A stretch of DNA of 36,804 nucleotides, from contig NZ_JAMBOQ010000017.1 in the NCBI RefSeq assembly GCF_023715685.1, positions 1 through 36,804 on the forward strand. The letters run 5' to 3'. Each line of letters opens with the position of its first letter. Within the stretch, counting starts at the first letter, position 1. Below are positions 1 through 7,736 of this stretch, piece by piece. The notes under the pieces were generated by a model, which did not search any database, was not told the origin of the DNA, and was given only the letters and a program-made list of their open reading frames with translations. The stretch is from Priestia aryabhattai (lineage in GTDB: Bacteria > Bacillota > Bacilli > Bacillales > Bacillaceae_H). The position numbers were made by a program, and so were the translations under genes.

Positions 1-53
<53 letters not shown>

Positions 54-104
54 TGTTTGACTTGCTCAATTTAAAAAATAAAAATTAACGTTGACGTTTG
101 TCGC

Positions 105-122
105 TTTGTTCAGTTTTCAAAG
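105..122 (-). promoter_or_regulatory. rrn leader boxA-like antitermination element
   Basis: On the minus strand the leader reads CTTTGAAAACTGAACAAA, the conserved element of Bacillus rRNA leaders thought to bind the Nus antitermination complex. Just upstream, at about 129-147, a small hairpin (GTCGCT / AGCGGC with one G-U pair) is consistent with a boxB-like stem. The role is known for the family; the match is seen directly. Confidence 0.7.
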
Positions 123-151
123 TTCAATCGCCGCTCTTAAGCGACTTTATT

Positions 152-180
152 ATCTTATCAAGTTATCAACGTAATGTCAA
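152..180 (-). promoter_or_regulatory. rrn promoter P2 (sigma-A)
   Basis: Minus strand: -35 TTGACA (175-180), a 17-nt spacer, -10 TAAGAT (152-157). This is the promoter nearer to 16S, with transcription expected to start near 145. Confidence 0.85.
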
Positions 181-242
181 TAACTTTTTAAAATTCTTTT
201 TTCTGCTTCATTGTTACAAGTATGTCTCAACGACGCTTTATA

Positions 243-271
243 ATAATATAACGCTTTGCATATAAAGTCAA
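243..271 (-). promoter_or_regulatory. rrn promoter P1 (sigma-A)
   Basis: Minus strand: -35 TTGACT (266-271), a 17-nt spacer, -10 TATTAT (243-248). It lies about 90 bp upstream of P2, the usual tandem arrangement of Bacillus rrn operons. Confidence 0.82.
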
Positions 272-385
272 TATGTTTCAAGAAGAAAAATGATTTTTTT
301 CTCTTGTTTAACTTCTTCCCTTACTGAGAAATAGTTAAACGTAAATAAACTAAATTTTCTAATTTTTATTTATACTCTATATATT

Positions 386-421
386 AAGAAAGAAGCCCTT
401 CACAAAAAGAGCTTCTTTCTT
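386..421 (-). terminator. Terminator after ykfC
   Basis: Perfect 11-bp inverted repeat AAGAAAGAAGC / GCTTCTTTCTT with a 14-nt loop, 10 bp past the ykfC stop codon. The 3' arm is U-rich on the minus strand. It separates the ykf operon from the rrn promoters. Confidence 0.75.
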
Positions 422-431
422 ATCTTACTGA

Positions 432-1445
432 TTAAGGTAAATAACGACGTGCACCTGCATACTCTTCAATATATCCCTTCGTGTTTAAAGGAATAATCTC
501 TACTGTCCGCTCGGAGTTCGGCGAATGAATCATCATGCCATCTCCCGCATACATTGCTACATGGTGGACGCTTCCTTTTCCTTGGTTATAGGCAAAAAAC
601 AATAAGTCTCCAGGTTGAAGGTTGTTCATATCTACTGGTTTTCCTGCTCGAGACTGTGGCCCTGAATCACGTGGAATCGTAATACCATGGGATTGGTACA
701 TCGTAAACGTAAATCCAGAGCAGTCAAATCCAAAACCACTCATGCCAGCCCATAAATATGGAAGATTTAAAAATGCCTTTCCACTTTCAACAAGCTCCGT
801 GCCAGTTGGTACAGGAATATCTTTTTGAGACGCGTAGATTTTTCCTGCTTTTGTAGAAATCCATGCTGTCTTTCCATTTGGTTTTAATACTTTATATGCA
901 CTCTTTGACTTTGCCAAAAGAGGTAAGCGCGTATTATAGCTAACTTCAATACCTTTCTTTTTCAAAGAAGGCGAATGATATAAATAAGTAGTCGGAGCCG
1001 TCACCATTACAAAAGGCTTCTTTGCATACTGTTCGTACCTTTTGCTATAGGTTAATTGTTTAGTAGGCATCCATCCGGGATATCCTAATTCATTTCGAGA
1101 AGTAGGCTGTCCGTCTACAGCTACTTTGACCCAGTCTCCTTGTTCGTCTAAAACCGTTACTTTGTTTCCATATAACGCTTGTGTCTCAAGCATCCCATCA
1201 CTAGATAACTGCTGCTTTTGTTTCAAATTCATCGATGTGGTCCACTTTTTCATATCTACAGGATTAGTAGCTGACGGAGCGTCCACTTCACGCAAGATGT
1301 TTGGTGCTGTCCACAGAGTAGCTGCTGCGACATCTATATAAGCAGTTTCTTTTTCTTCAGAAGCATGAACAGAAGGAACTGCACTGACCCCTAATGTAGC
1401 TAAAATAACTGTTGTTGCCGTCAAAAGCCAACGTTTTATATTCAT
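432..1445 (-). CDS. ykfC: Gamma-D-glutamyl-L-diamino acid endopeptidase (NlpC/P60)
   Basis: A 337-residue cysteine peptidase of the YkfC type. The family cleaves the gamma-D-Glu-diaminopimelate bond of cell-wall peptides starting with L-Ala, and so works in muropeptide recycling. Residues 1-28 look like a signal peptide ending near VHA-S, so an exported form is likely here. SH3-like segments fill about 35-210, and an NlpC/P60 domain fills 215-337. The catalytic Cys is C242 in FDCSGF; H295 (or H294) and H307 fit the other two active-site positions. The start is an ATG behind GAAGGAGAG. The gene follows ykfB by 32 bp on the same strand, so the epimerase that handles the released L-Ala-Glu is made with it. 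A terminator follows. Confidence 0.93.
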   Translation of the reverse strand: MNIKRWLLTATTVILATLGVSAVPSVHASEEKETAYIDVAAATLWTAPNILREVDAPSATNPVDMKKWTTSMNLKQKQQLSSDGMLETQALYGNKVTVLDEQGDWVKVAVDGQPTSRNELGYPGWMPTKQLTYSKRYEQYAKKPFVMVTAPTTYLYHSPSLKKKGIEVSYNTRLPLLAKSKSAYKVLKPNGKTAWISTKAGKIYASQKDIPVPTGTELVESGKAFLNLPYLWAGMSGFGFDCSGFTFTMYQSHGITIPRDSGPQSRAGKPVDMNNLQPGDLLFFAYNQGKGSVHHVAMYAGDGMMIHSPNSERTVEIIPLNTKGYIEEYAGARRYLP

Positions 1446-1477
1446 CGTCTCTCTCCTTCTACTATATTACTATCCTT

Positions 1478-2551
1478 TTATTTTGAGATAGGAACGGTGA
1501 TTTCTCCTATTCCAGGAAGATCTGATAAGAAAATCTCTTGACCGCTGTACTTTAACACATCCAGTTCAGCTGAAAGCCAAAGAGGAGCATCTAAGTCAAA
1601 ATACGTGATATTCGGATGAGCGGCTGCCAGATGAGCAGCTGCTCCCACGGAAAGTGATGGTTCCATCATGCTTCCAATCATACATGCAACACCGTTCGCC
1701 TCGGCAATACTTGCGATTTTTCTTGCTTCATTAATTCCTCCGCACTTCATTAGCTTAATATTTAAAAGATCCACGTACCGCCCGCTTACAAGCCTTAATG
1801 CATCTTTGGCAGAAAATAGACTCTCATCTGCCATAATGGGTACGTTTACTCGTTCAGTCACAAACTTTAACCCTTCCCAATCATGAGCAGGGACAGGTTG
1901 TTCTACCAATTCAATACCAAAGTTGAGAGTTTCCATTTTATTAATTAATTGCACTGCTTGTTTTGGAGTCCATCCTTGATTTGCATCCAACCGAAGTTTT
2001 ACATGATCCGGAATGACAGATCGAATATGTTTAATACGCTCAAGGTCTAGCTCAGGAATTGAACCTACCTTTACTTTTAAAATGTCAAATCCGTCCGCTG
2101 CACTTTTTTGTGCGTCTTCAGCCATTTTCTCAGGTGCATCAACACTTATCGTCATACACGTAGAGATAGGCTGCTTATCGCCCAAGAAAGCATATAAAGG
2201 AATGTTAAGAAACTTTGTATAAGCATCATGCAAAGCGATATCAGCAGCTGCTTTAGCACTTGAATTGTGAATACAGCAGCTTTGAATTTTTTTCAAGAGT
2301 TTTTGAAACTGACGTATATCCTCCCCTATTAGCGCTAGTTTAATAGGTCCTTGAAGTGCAGCTTGAATGCCTTCTAAAGAATCGCCTGTAATAACATATG
2401 TTGGCGAAGCCGCTCCTTTTCCTTTTATTCCGTTTTCTAACTGAATCTCTACACTTATGCTGTCTATCTCTGTTGCTGTTCGAAGCGCTGTTTTAAACGG
2501 AACAAGCAGTGGAACGGTTTGATGCTTTACAGTTATGTCTTTAATTATCAT
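1478..2551 (-). CDS. ykfB: L-Ala-D/L-Glu epimerase
   Basis: Enolase-superfamily (muconate-lactonizing type) epimerase of 357 residues. The family interconverts L-Ala-D-Glu and L-Ala-L-Glu released from wall peptides, using Mg2+. Family landmarks are present: the Lys pair in ILKVKVG and NIKLMKCGG (acid/base), and the metal ligands in RLDANQGW, LVEQPVP and ADESLF. I chose the ATG at 2551 because AAAGGAAG sits at the right distance; a GTG 27 bp upstream would place the ribosome site inside the gene. It lies between ykfC and a DUF819 membrane protein, all in one direction. No ykfA or dpp transport genes are nearby, unlike the B. subtilis dpp-ykf locus. Confidence 0.93.
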   Translation of the reverse strand: MIIKDITVKHQTVPLLVPFKTALRTATEIDSISVEIQLENGIKGKGAASPTYVITGDSLEGIQAALQGPIKLALIGEDIRQFQKLLKKIQSCCIHNSSAKAAADIALHDAYTKFLNIPLYAFLGDKQPISTCMTISVDAPEKMAEDAQKSAADGFDILKVKVGSIPELDLERIKHIRSVIPDHVKLRLDANQGWTPKQAVQLINKMETLNFGIELVEQPVPAHDWEGLKFVTERVNVPIMADESLFSAKDALRLVSGRYVDLLNIKLMKCGGINEARKIASIAEANGVACMIGSMMEPSLSVGAAAHLAAAHPNITYFDLDAPLWLSAELDVLKYSGQEIFLSDLPGIGEITVPISK

Positions 2552-2611
2552 TTCAATCGCTTCCTTTCGATTCAGCACAAATATTCTTTCATACGTATTT
2601 TTGGTTTATTC

Positions 2612-3778
2612 TTAGATCGCTCCTAAAATTTTGGCGATCATCATACCAAAATAAGTACCTAAGAAGGAACCCATCAGAGCCATAATAACTCCTACCGGAA
2701 TCAGTGCACGGTTATAGGCAGCTGCAAGCATTGGAGCAGACGCCATTCCACCAATATTAGCTAAACTTGCTACTCCGAGCGTAAATAAATCATATTTAAA
2801 TAGTTTAGCTAGCAACAGCATGATCACTAAGTGCACGAACATAATAAGAAAACCAGATACTAAGTAAATAGGAGCCTGAGCTAAATTTGAAAAATCTGAT
2901 TGAGAAGCAATTAACGCTACAACGATGTATAACATAACGTTTGATACATCGAGCGTACCTGGAATTTTTGCCGCTGGGGTTACAGCAAGCACTAGACCAA
3001 CCACAGAAGCAATCATAATCGTCCAGCTCGTTGCATTAATAACCGCTCCCACTTCAGGCAAACGCCCGCCGATAAACGTAGAAAATGCTGAAACGAACAA
3101 ACCTAGACCAAGTAAATAAAGAAGATGCTGAAACTGCGGGCCTTCTTTTTCGCTTTCAGAAGTTGCTGCGACTTCATCTATACTATTCTCAATAAAGCTG
3201 ACGTCTGCTTTTGTCCATTTATTAAATTTAGATGCAAATGGTACAAGCCAAAACATAAACATAACCCATACGGCATAGTTAATCGTATCCATCATAAGAG
3301 CGTAGCCAAATATATTTTCTGGAACATCCAAAATCCCTTGGAGAGCAACCATGTTAGCTGATCCTCCGGTCCAACTTCCTGATAAAGCACCAAAAGCTTT
3401 CCACGTGTCCTCTACATAGAAATTCTTAAAGATGGCATAGACGAGGATAAAACCTACCATTATGCTAAAAACCGCAACGATGAATCCTCCCAGCATTCTT
3501 GGACCAAGTTTAATTACACTTCGAACATCACACTTTAACAGCATAAGCATCAGCATGGCCGGAAGCAGTGCATTTTTAACGCCCGTATACATGGCGACAT
3601 TTGATTCGCTATCCCCAAATACCCCTGCCGTTTGCATAAGAGCAGCTCCTATATAAATAAGTACAATACCCGGGATAAATTTAAAAAATCGATTGGCTTT
3701 AAATCTTTTTTCAATCCCTACCATGAGCGCAGCAAAGGCAGTTAACACACTCACATACATAAATCCATCTTGAATCAT
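2612..3778 (-). CDS. DUF819 family membrane protein (YjcL-like)
   Basis: A 388-residue integral membrane protein with about 10 or more hydrophobic helices. The overall pattern matches the DUF819/YjcL family, including a glycine-rich stretch GSWTGGSANMVAL near 150 and LANIGGMASAPMLAAAY near 340. No substrate is established for the family as far as I know. It lies 60 bp upstream of ykfB in the same direction, behind a good site (AAGGGGGAAG before ATG). From context I infer that it may carry a wall-derived peptide or an amino acid linked to YkfB and YkfC. Repeat-like GG-rich loops in the two halves resemble antiporter folds, but this is only suggestive. Confidence 0.85.
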   Translation of the reverse strand: MIQDGFMYVSVLTAFAALMVGIEKRFKANRFFKFIPGIVLIYIGAALMQTAGVFGDSESNVAMYTGVKNALLPAMLMLMLLKCDVRSVIKLGPRMLGGFIVAVFSIMVGFILVYAIFKNFYVEDTWKAFGALSGSWTGGSANMVALQGILDVPENIFGYALMMDTINYAVWVMFMFWLVPFASKFNKWTKADVSFIENSIDEVAATSESEKEGPQFQHLLYLLGLGLFVSAFSTFIGGRLPEVGAVINATSWTIMIASVVGLVLAVTPAAKIPGTLDVSNVMLYIVVALIASQSDFSNLAQAPIYLVSGFLIMFVHLVIMLLLAKLFKYDLFTLGVASLANIGGMASAPMLAAAYNRALIPVGVIMALMGSFLGTYFGMMIAKILGAI

Positions 3779-3824
3779 TTATTCTTCCCCCTTCATCTCC
3801 ACGAAAATATTTTTATACAAAACA

Positions 3825-3862
3825 AAATCCAGCCCAACGTTTGAAAACGTCAGGCTGGATTT
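3825..3862 (-). terminator. Terminator between the DUF3870 gene and the DUF819 gene
   Basis: Stem AAATCCAGCC / GGCTGGATTT enclosing an inner ACGTTT / AAACGT stem, with a T-rich tail on the minus strand. It lies just after the DUF3870 stop codon. It should attenuate read-through into the DUF819-ykfB-ykfC genes, which therefore may also have their own promoter, though I see no clear one in the short gap. Confidence 0.75.
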
Positions 3863-3871
3863 CGTCTAGGT

Positions 3872-4195
3872 CTATGTAGACAAAGCAGCTGTTATTTGCT
3901 GATATTTTTTCTGTGCATCATGAAACGCTACCACCAGCGCTTTTTGGGAAGACCCGAAATAGCGGCTGTTAATGTCGTCTGTAAGGGTGAGATCACTTAT
4001 ATGACGTCCAATAAAAATTGATTGAACAAATCGAACGGTTAACTCAATCGTCGCTGAGCATTCCACATCAATAATTTTTCCATTTGTTTTATCAACTACC
4101 AGTCCTAAAAAATACTGATTGAACTTTTTAGTAATTGGATTGCTTTGAGGAGCTTTGGCATCTCCAATAATATAGATAGTATCTTGATCATACAT
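3872..4195 (-). CDS. DUF3870 domain protein
   Basis: A soluble protein of 107 residues matching the DUF3870 family by its N-terminal IYIIGDAKAPQSNPIT and central GKIIDVECSATIELT segments. No biochemical role is known to me. One Cys (in VECSAT) is conserved-looking. ATG start behind AGGAGG. It is the first gene after a likely CcpA-controlled promoter (4272-4300) and heads the strand that goes on to the DUF819 gene, ykfB and ykfC, with a terminator in between. A role in amino-acid or peptide catabolism is a guess from context. Confidence 0.8.
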   Translation of the reverse strand: MYDQDTIYIIGDAKAPQSNPITKKFNQYFLGLVVDKTNGKIIDVECSATIELTVRFVQSIFIGRHISDLTLTDDINSRYFGSSQKALVVAFHDAQKKYQQITAALST

Positions 4196-4271
4196 GATTT
4201 TTTATTCCTCCTAAAAGAGCTAACAGACGATGCTAGGGACCGGCAAATGAACGTTTGCGGAGCTACGCAAC

Positions 4272-4300
4272 ATGTATTCGCTTTCACAAGGAACATTATA
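4272..4300 (-). promoter_or_regulatory. Promoter -10 and cre (CcpA) site before the DUF3870 gene
   Basis: Minus strand: -10 TATAAT at 4295-4300, with no good -35 (TAGATG at 17 bp). Directly downstream, at 4272-4287, is GTGAAAGCGAATACAT, which fits the cre consensus WTGNNARCGNWWWCAW at 15 of 16 positions. A cre at the transcription start normally gives repression by CcpA. The leader from here to the gene (about 75 nt) also contains two small hairpins (TTGCG / CGCAA at about 4256-4271 and GCAAA / TTTGC nearby). Confidence 0.6.
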
Positions 4301-4384
4301 GTCTATTATCAATATATCATCTATAAAACAATTCTACAATATAACTTTTATACTATTCAGAATAAAGTAACATTTTCTTTCTAT

Positions 4385-4742
4385 AAAAAGAGATTGAGAC
4401 ATAACTAAATCAACCGAATCTAAAGACGAACAAATGGGATAAATAAGCTAGTATGGATTGCTTGTTACACCGCTGTTGATTTCCTTGCAAGACTTCGCTT
4501 TCCGCGGGCGGCCGATGAGCCTCCTCGTCGCTTACGCTCCTGCGGGGTCTCACCTATTCCGCTTTTCCCGCAGGAGTCTTCGCCTTGCCCTCTAATCAAC
4601 AGCTAGAAGCAACTACATACATGAAACCTATGTTCACCCTAACAATGAAAAAATCCGAACGAGTTTAATTCTCCATCAAGAATCTCGATTCATCGTTCGG
4701 ATCTTCCTTCAACGAAAATACTTTTGTCCCAGCCTCTTTCTA
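4385..4742. repeat. Non-coding repeat element with imperfect terminal inverted repeats
   Basis: The two ends are imperfect inverted copies: AAAGAGATTGAGACATAA at 4387 and, on the other strand, AAAGAGGCTGGGACAAAA ending near 4740. Inside are GCTGTTGATT / AATCAACAGC (4472-4481 and 4594-4603) and a GC-rich core with CTCCTGCGGG / CCCGCAGGAG (4537-4546 and 4567-4576). I recognise the core (CGCGGGCG, GATGAGCCTCCTCGTCGC) as a sequence type dispersed in Bacillaceae genomes; this is from memory. It has no open reading frame. The right end stops 3 bp short of the glycerophosphodiesterase stop codon, and the element supplies that gene's terminator. Confidence 0.7.
4653..4702 (-). terminator. Terminator inside the repeat element
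   Basis: Stem ATCCGAACGA / TCGTTCGGAT, perfect over 10 bp, with a 30-nt loop that can pair further. On the minus strand it is followed by TTTTTT. It is placed to end transcripts of the glycerophosphodiesterase gene. Confidence 0.7.
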
Positions 4743-4744
4743 AG

Positions 4745-5483
4745 TCATCCTTTGAACATTGTAGAGGAAAAACGGTTAGGGTAATCTGTCATCACTACTT
4801 TTACTGAAGCCTGCTGGAGCTTCAAGAAGTCATTCATTTCATTAATCGTATATACTCGTAAGTCTAATCTCTCTTGCTTTGCTTTTTTCCCGTACGAAGA
4901 AAGAGCAAAAGACATATCACAGTGTAGATGCGCTCCTATCGATTTCGCTTTTCCAATAGCATCCTCGCTCACCCCTTCAAATAAAAAACCTGTTGGTATA
5001 TATGAATGGAGAGATCTCACTTTAGCCAAGCTATCATAGTTAAAAGATGACAAAATAACTTGATCTTCTAAATCAAACTCATCGATTAGACGAAGAACTT
5101 TTTCTTCAAGTTTTGGATAGTAAATTCGGTCATTTTTCAATTCAATATTCACCGTCAATTTTGTCTTTTTGTCCATCATCCACTCAAACACTTCTATTAA
5201 TGTCGGAATCGATTGTTTAGAAAAACGAGAATCATACCAACTTCCAGCATCGAATAAACGCAGCTGTTTAATATGAAAATTCTTGAACATATCCCATTCC
5301 ATTCGTCGTTCTGTCAATTCGTTCATCGTGAATAACTACTATTTCCCCGTCTTTTGTTAATTGTACATCCAATTCAATACCTGCAACTCGCATTTTTCTA
5401 GCTTCTTCAAATGCAATCATTGTATTTTCAGGATACCGTCCGCTAAAGCCGCGATGCGCATAAAGATCAATTGAAGTATTCAT
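4745..5483 (-). pseudogene. Glycerophosphodiester phosphodiesterase, frameshifted
   Basis: Two overlapping frames together make one GDPD protein of about 245 residues, the normal size. The first 71 codons (from ATG 5483) hold the catalytic start [13 protein letters not shown] and [26 protein letters not shown], then stop soon after YVQEF. The second frame resumes with [18 protein letters not shown] and runs to the C-terminal MTDYPNRF. The reading frame is restored if one base is removed from the run of four T (minus strand) at 5276-5279. This is a single-base frameshift at a short homopolymer, so it is either a recent inactivation or a sequencing error. The enzyme would release glycerol-3-phosphate from glycerophosphodiesters, matching the importer genes just upstream. 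A terminator at 5523-5557 separates it from ugpB. Confidence 0.88.
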
Positions 5484-5522
5484 TGTCCTCTATCTCCCCT
5501 AACTAGTCATTCACTAAGTAAA

Positions 5523-5557
5523 AAGCTCGTCCTCAAAATAACTTGAAAGACGAGCTT
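5523..5557 (-). terminator. Terminator after ugpB
   Basis: Stem AAGCTCGTC / GACGAGCTT with a 17-nt loop, followed on the minus strand by a T run. It lies 13 bp after the ugpB stop and before the glycerophosphodiesterase gene. Confidence 0.8.
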
Positions 5558-5569
5558 CGTAATCATACG

Positions 5570-6910
5570 TTATTTTTGATTGGCTACTTCTAATGCTCTA
5601 TTTGTTTCTTTTGCTGCTTGATCGAGTGCTTTTTTCGGCTTTACTCCTTGATACAGGCTTTCCATCCCTGCTACTACTTTTTGACGCGATTCAGGAAATA
5701 CAGAAATTAAAGCACCCTGTGTAGCTGGAGTAGGCTTTGTTTCACGAAGCTGATCAACCGTTACTTTTAACTGCGGATATTTCTCCCACTCTTTTTTTAC
5801 AATATCTTGTTCATACGCTTTTGGGTTAACTGCAAAGTATCCACTTTCCACGTGCCATTTTGCCTGAACTTCTGGTGTTGCTAAATATTTCATGAAGTCC
5901 CACGCTGCTTTTGATGTTTCATCACTGATTCCTTTAGACATCCATAAAGATGCTCCGCCAATAGCTACTCCTTGACGATCCTCTTCTTTTGGCACAGGAA
6001 TATAAGATACGCCTACATCAAATGGAGCATTGTCTACTAATGTTTTAATGCCTGCTGACGAATCTAAGAACATTGCAATTTTTTTAGATTGAAATGCTGC
6101 ACGCATATCATCCCAGTTTTGCCCTACGTTGTAGAATGTACCTTCTTTGTACATATCATTGATTAAATTAAATGCGTTTAATCCTTCTTTGCCATTAAAT
6201 ACTGCCTTTTGGGCATCACCTTTACGACCGTTTTCATGATCCACATACAAACCGCCTTGAGAAGCAACTAGCTCTTCAAAGAACCATCCGTAATTTAGAA
6301 TTGAAAAACCGTATTGCGATGTTTTATTTCTTTGTTTTTCTGTTAATTTTTTTGCAGCTGCCTTTAATTCATCATACGTTTTTGGAGGGTTTTCAGGATC
6401 TAGCCCTGCTTTTTTAAAGGCATCTTTATTGTAAACTAGAACAGGTGTTGAAGAGTTAAATGGCATTGAATATTGCTTTCCATCCACTTGGTAATAACTT
6501 GAAATGTTTTTCTCCCACTGTGAAGTATCGTAGTGGTCTTCATTAATAAACTTTTGAACAGGCTGAACCTTACCACTGTCTATCATGAATTTCGTTCCTA
6601 CTTCGAATGTTTGCATAATAGCCGGTGCATCCTTTGTTCCTGCCACTGTATTGAATTTTGTTTGTGCCTCCTCATACGTTCCTTGGAAAACAGGTTTTAC
6701 TTCAACTTTATCCTGAGATTTATTGTACTCATCGACAATTTTATTGAGTGATTTTTCAAGGTCGCCGCTCATGGCGTGCCAAAAAACGACTTCTGTTTTA
6801 CCTGATGCTGTTTTTTTGGTTTCTTGCGCTTCCGAAGAACCAGTTGAATTTGAGCAAGCACCTAGAATAACTAGCAAGCATGCCGTTACGATAGCCAATA
6901 TCTTTTTCAT
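5570..6910 (-). CDS. ugpB: Glycerol-3-phosphate ABC transporter, solute-binding lipoprotein
   Basis: A 446-residue extracellular binding lipoprotein of the sugar-type ABC family (UgpB group). The N-terminus has a Lys pair, a hydrophobic stretch and the lipobox LGAC with the lipidated Cys at residue 19. The mature part begins with a Ser/Thr-rich linker, then VVFWHAMSGDLEKSLNKIV, typical of UgpB. I chose the ATG at 6910 because AGGAGAG lies 8 bp before it; the longer frame to 6937 would overlap ugpE. It is the last gene of glpP-ugpC-ugpA-ugpE-ugpB. The ligand is taken from the family and the glpP and GDPD neighbours: glycerol-3-phosphate or glycerophosphodiesters. Confidence 0.88.
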   Translation of the reverse strand: MKKILAIVTACLLVILGACSNSTGSSEAQETKKTASGKTEVVFWHAMSGDLEKSLNKIVDEYNKSQDKVEVKPVFQGTYEEAQTKFNTVAGTKDAPAIMQTFEVGTKFMIDSGKVQPVQKFINEDHYDTSQWEKNISSYYQVDGKQYSMPFNSSTPVLVYNKDAFKKAGLDPENPPKTYDELKAAAKKLTEKQRNKTSQYGFSILNYGWFFEELVASQGGLYVDHENGRKGDAQKAVFNGKEGLNAFNLINDMYKEGTFYNVGQNWDDMRAAFQSKKIAMFLDSSAGIKTLVDNAPFDVGVSYIPVPKEEDRQGVAIGGASLWMSKGISDETSKAAWDFMKYLATPEVQAKWHVESGYFAVNPKAYEQDIVKKEWEKYPQLKVTVDQLRETKPTPATQGALISVFPESRQKVVAGMESLYQGVKPKKALDQAAKETNRALEVANQK

Positions 6911-6923
6911 CACATTCACTCTC

Positions 6924-7736
6924 CTATTTAATTGCACCTTGTGTTAATCCTTTTTGAAGACGTTTTTGGCCTAGGAATAATAGTAATAATGTCGGTAAGA
7001 TAACAACCACGACAGCGGCCATAACCACTCCCCAATCAGTTGAAATCTCCTGTGTTTGCATTTGCTTTAAACCAATCTGAACGGTACGAACATTCTCTGT
7101 ATTTGTCACTAATAGTGGCCATAAATACATATTCCATGTTGTTAAAAAGCTATATACACCAAGCGTAACTAGACTTGTTTTGGACACAGGAAGCACGAGG
7201 TTCCAAAAGAAACGAAAGCGGCTAATCCCTGCAACTTGAGAAGCTTCATATAACTCATTCGGAATGGTTTTAAACTGTTGACGCAATAAAAATGTTCCGA
7301 ATGCTAAAGCAAAAAAAGGAATCGTTAATCCTAAATAGTTATTAATCCATCCTAGCTTTTGTGCTGTTAAAAAGTTAGGAACCATCGTTGCTTCCCATGG
7401 AATCATCATTGTAGAAATAAAGAGAAAGAAAATAGTATCTCTTCCTTTAAATTTAATGAATACAAATGCAAAAGCTGCCAAACTTGAAACTAACAGCTGC
7501 CCAGCCATGACGAAGATAGACACAGCAAAACTGTTAATTAAGTAATGAAGCAGTGGAACTTTTTCAAAAGCAGCCTGATAATTTTCAAATGAAAAAGATG
7601 ACGGCCAAATCTTTCCTTCCAACACTTCCGCCCCACTCATAAAACTAATGGAAAAAGCGTATAGAATAGGAAACATCAATACTAAAGTAGCTGCAATGAG
7701 TAGCAAATAAGCTGTACATTTTCTTGTGATGCTCAT
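6924..7736 (-). CDS. ugpE: Glycerol-3-phosphate ABC transporter permease UgpE
   Basis: A 270-residue inner permease subunit with six hydrophobic helices. The cytoplasmic coupling loop (EAA motif) reads ELYEASQVAGISRFRFFWNL at about 170-190, and the second helix region has the GQLLVSSLAAFAF pattern of this MalG-type family. It forms the channel with UgpA and docks on UgpC. Its start overlaps the end of ugpA by 4 bp (ATGA), which implies translational coupling. The stop is 13 bp before the ugpB start. Confidence 0.9.
   Translation of the reverse strand: MSITRKCTAYLLLIAATLVLMFPILYAFSISFMSGAEVLEGKIWPSSFSFENYQAAFEKVPLLHYLINSFAVSIFVMAGQLLVSSLAAFAFVFIKFKGRDTIFFLFISTMMIPWEATMVPNFLTAQKLGWINNYLGLTIPFFALAFGTFLLRQQFKTIPNELYEASQVAGISRFRFFWNLVLPVSKTSLVTLGVYSFLTTWNMYLWPLLVTNTENVRTVQIGLKQMQTQEISTDWGVVMAAVVVVILPTLLLLFLGQKRLQKGLTQGAIK

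Noticed and set aside
4105..4408. Two frames of 63 and 87 codons near the DUF3870 start
   Set aside because: They overlap the gene and its leader, have no credible ribosome site, and resemble nothing.
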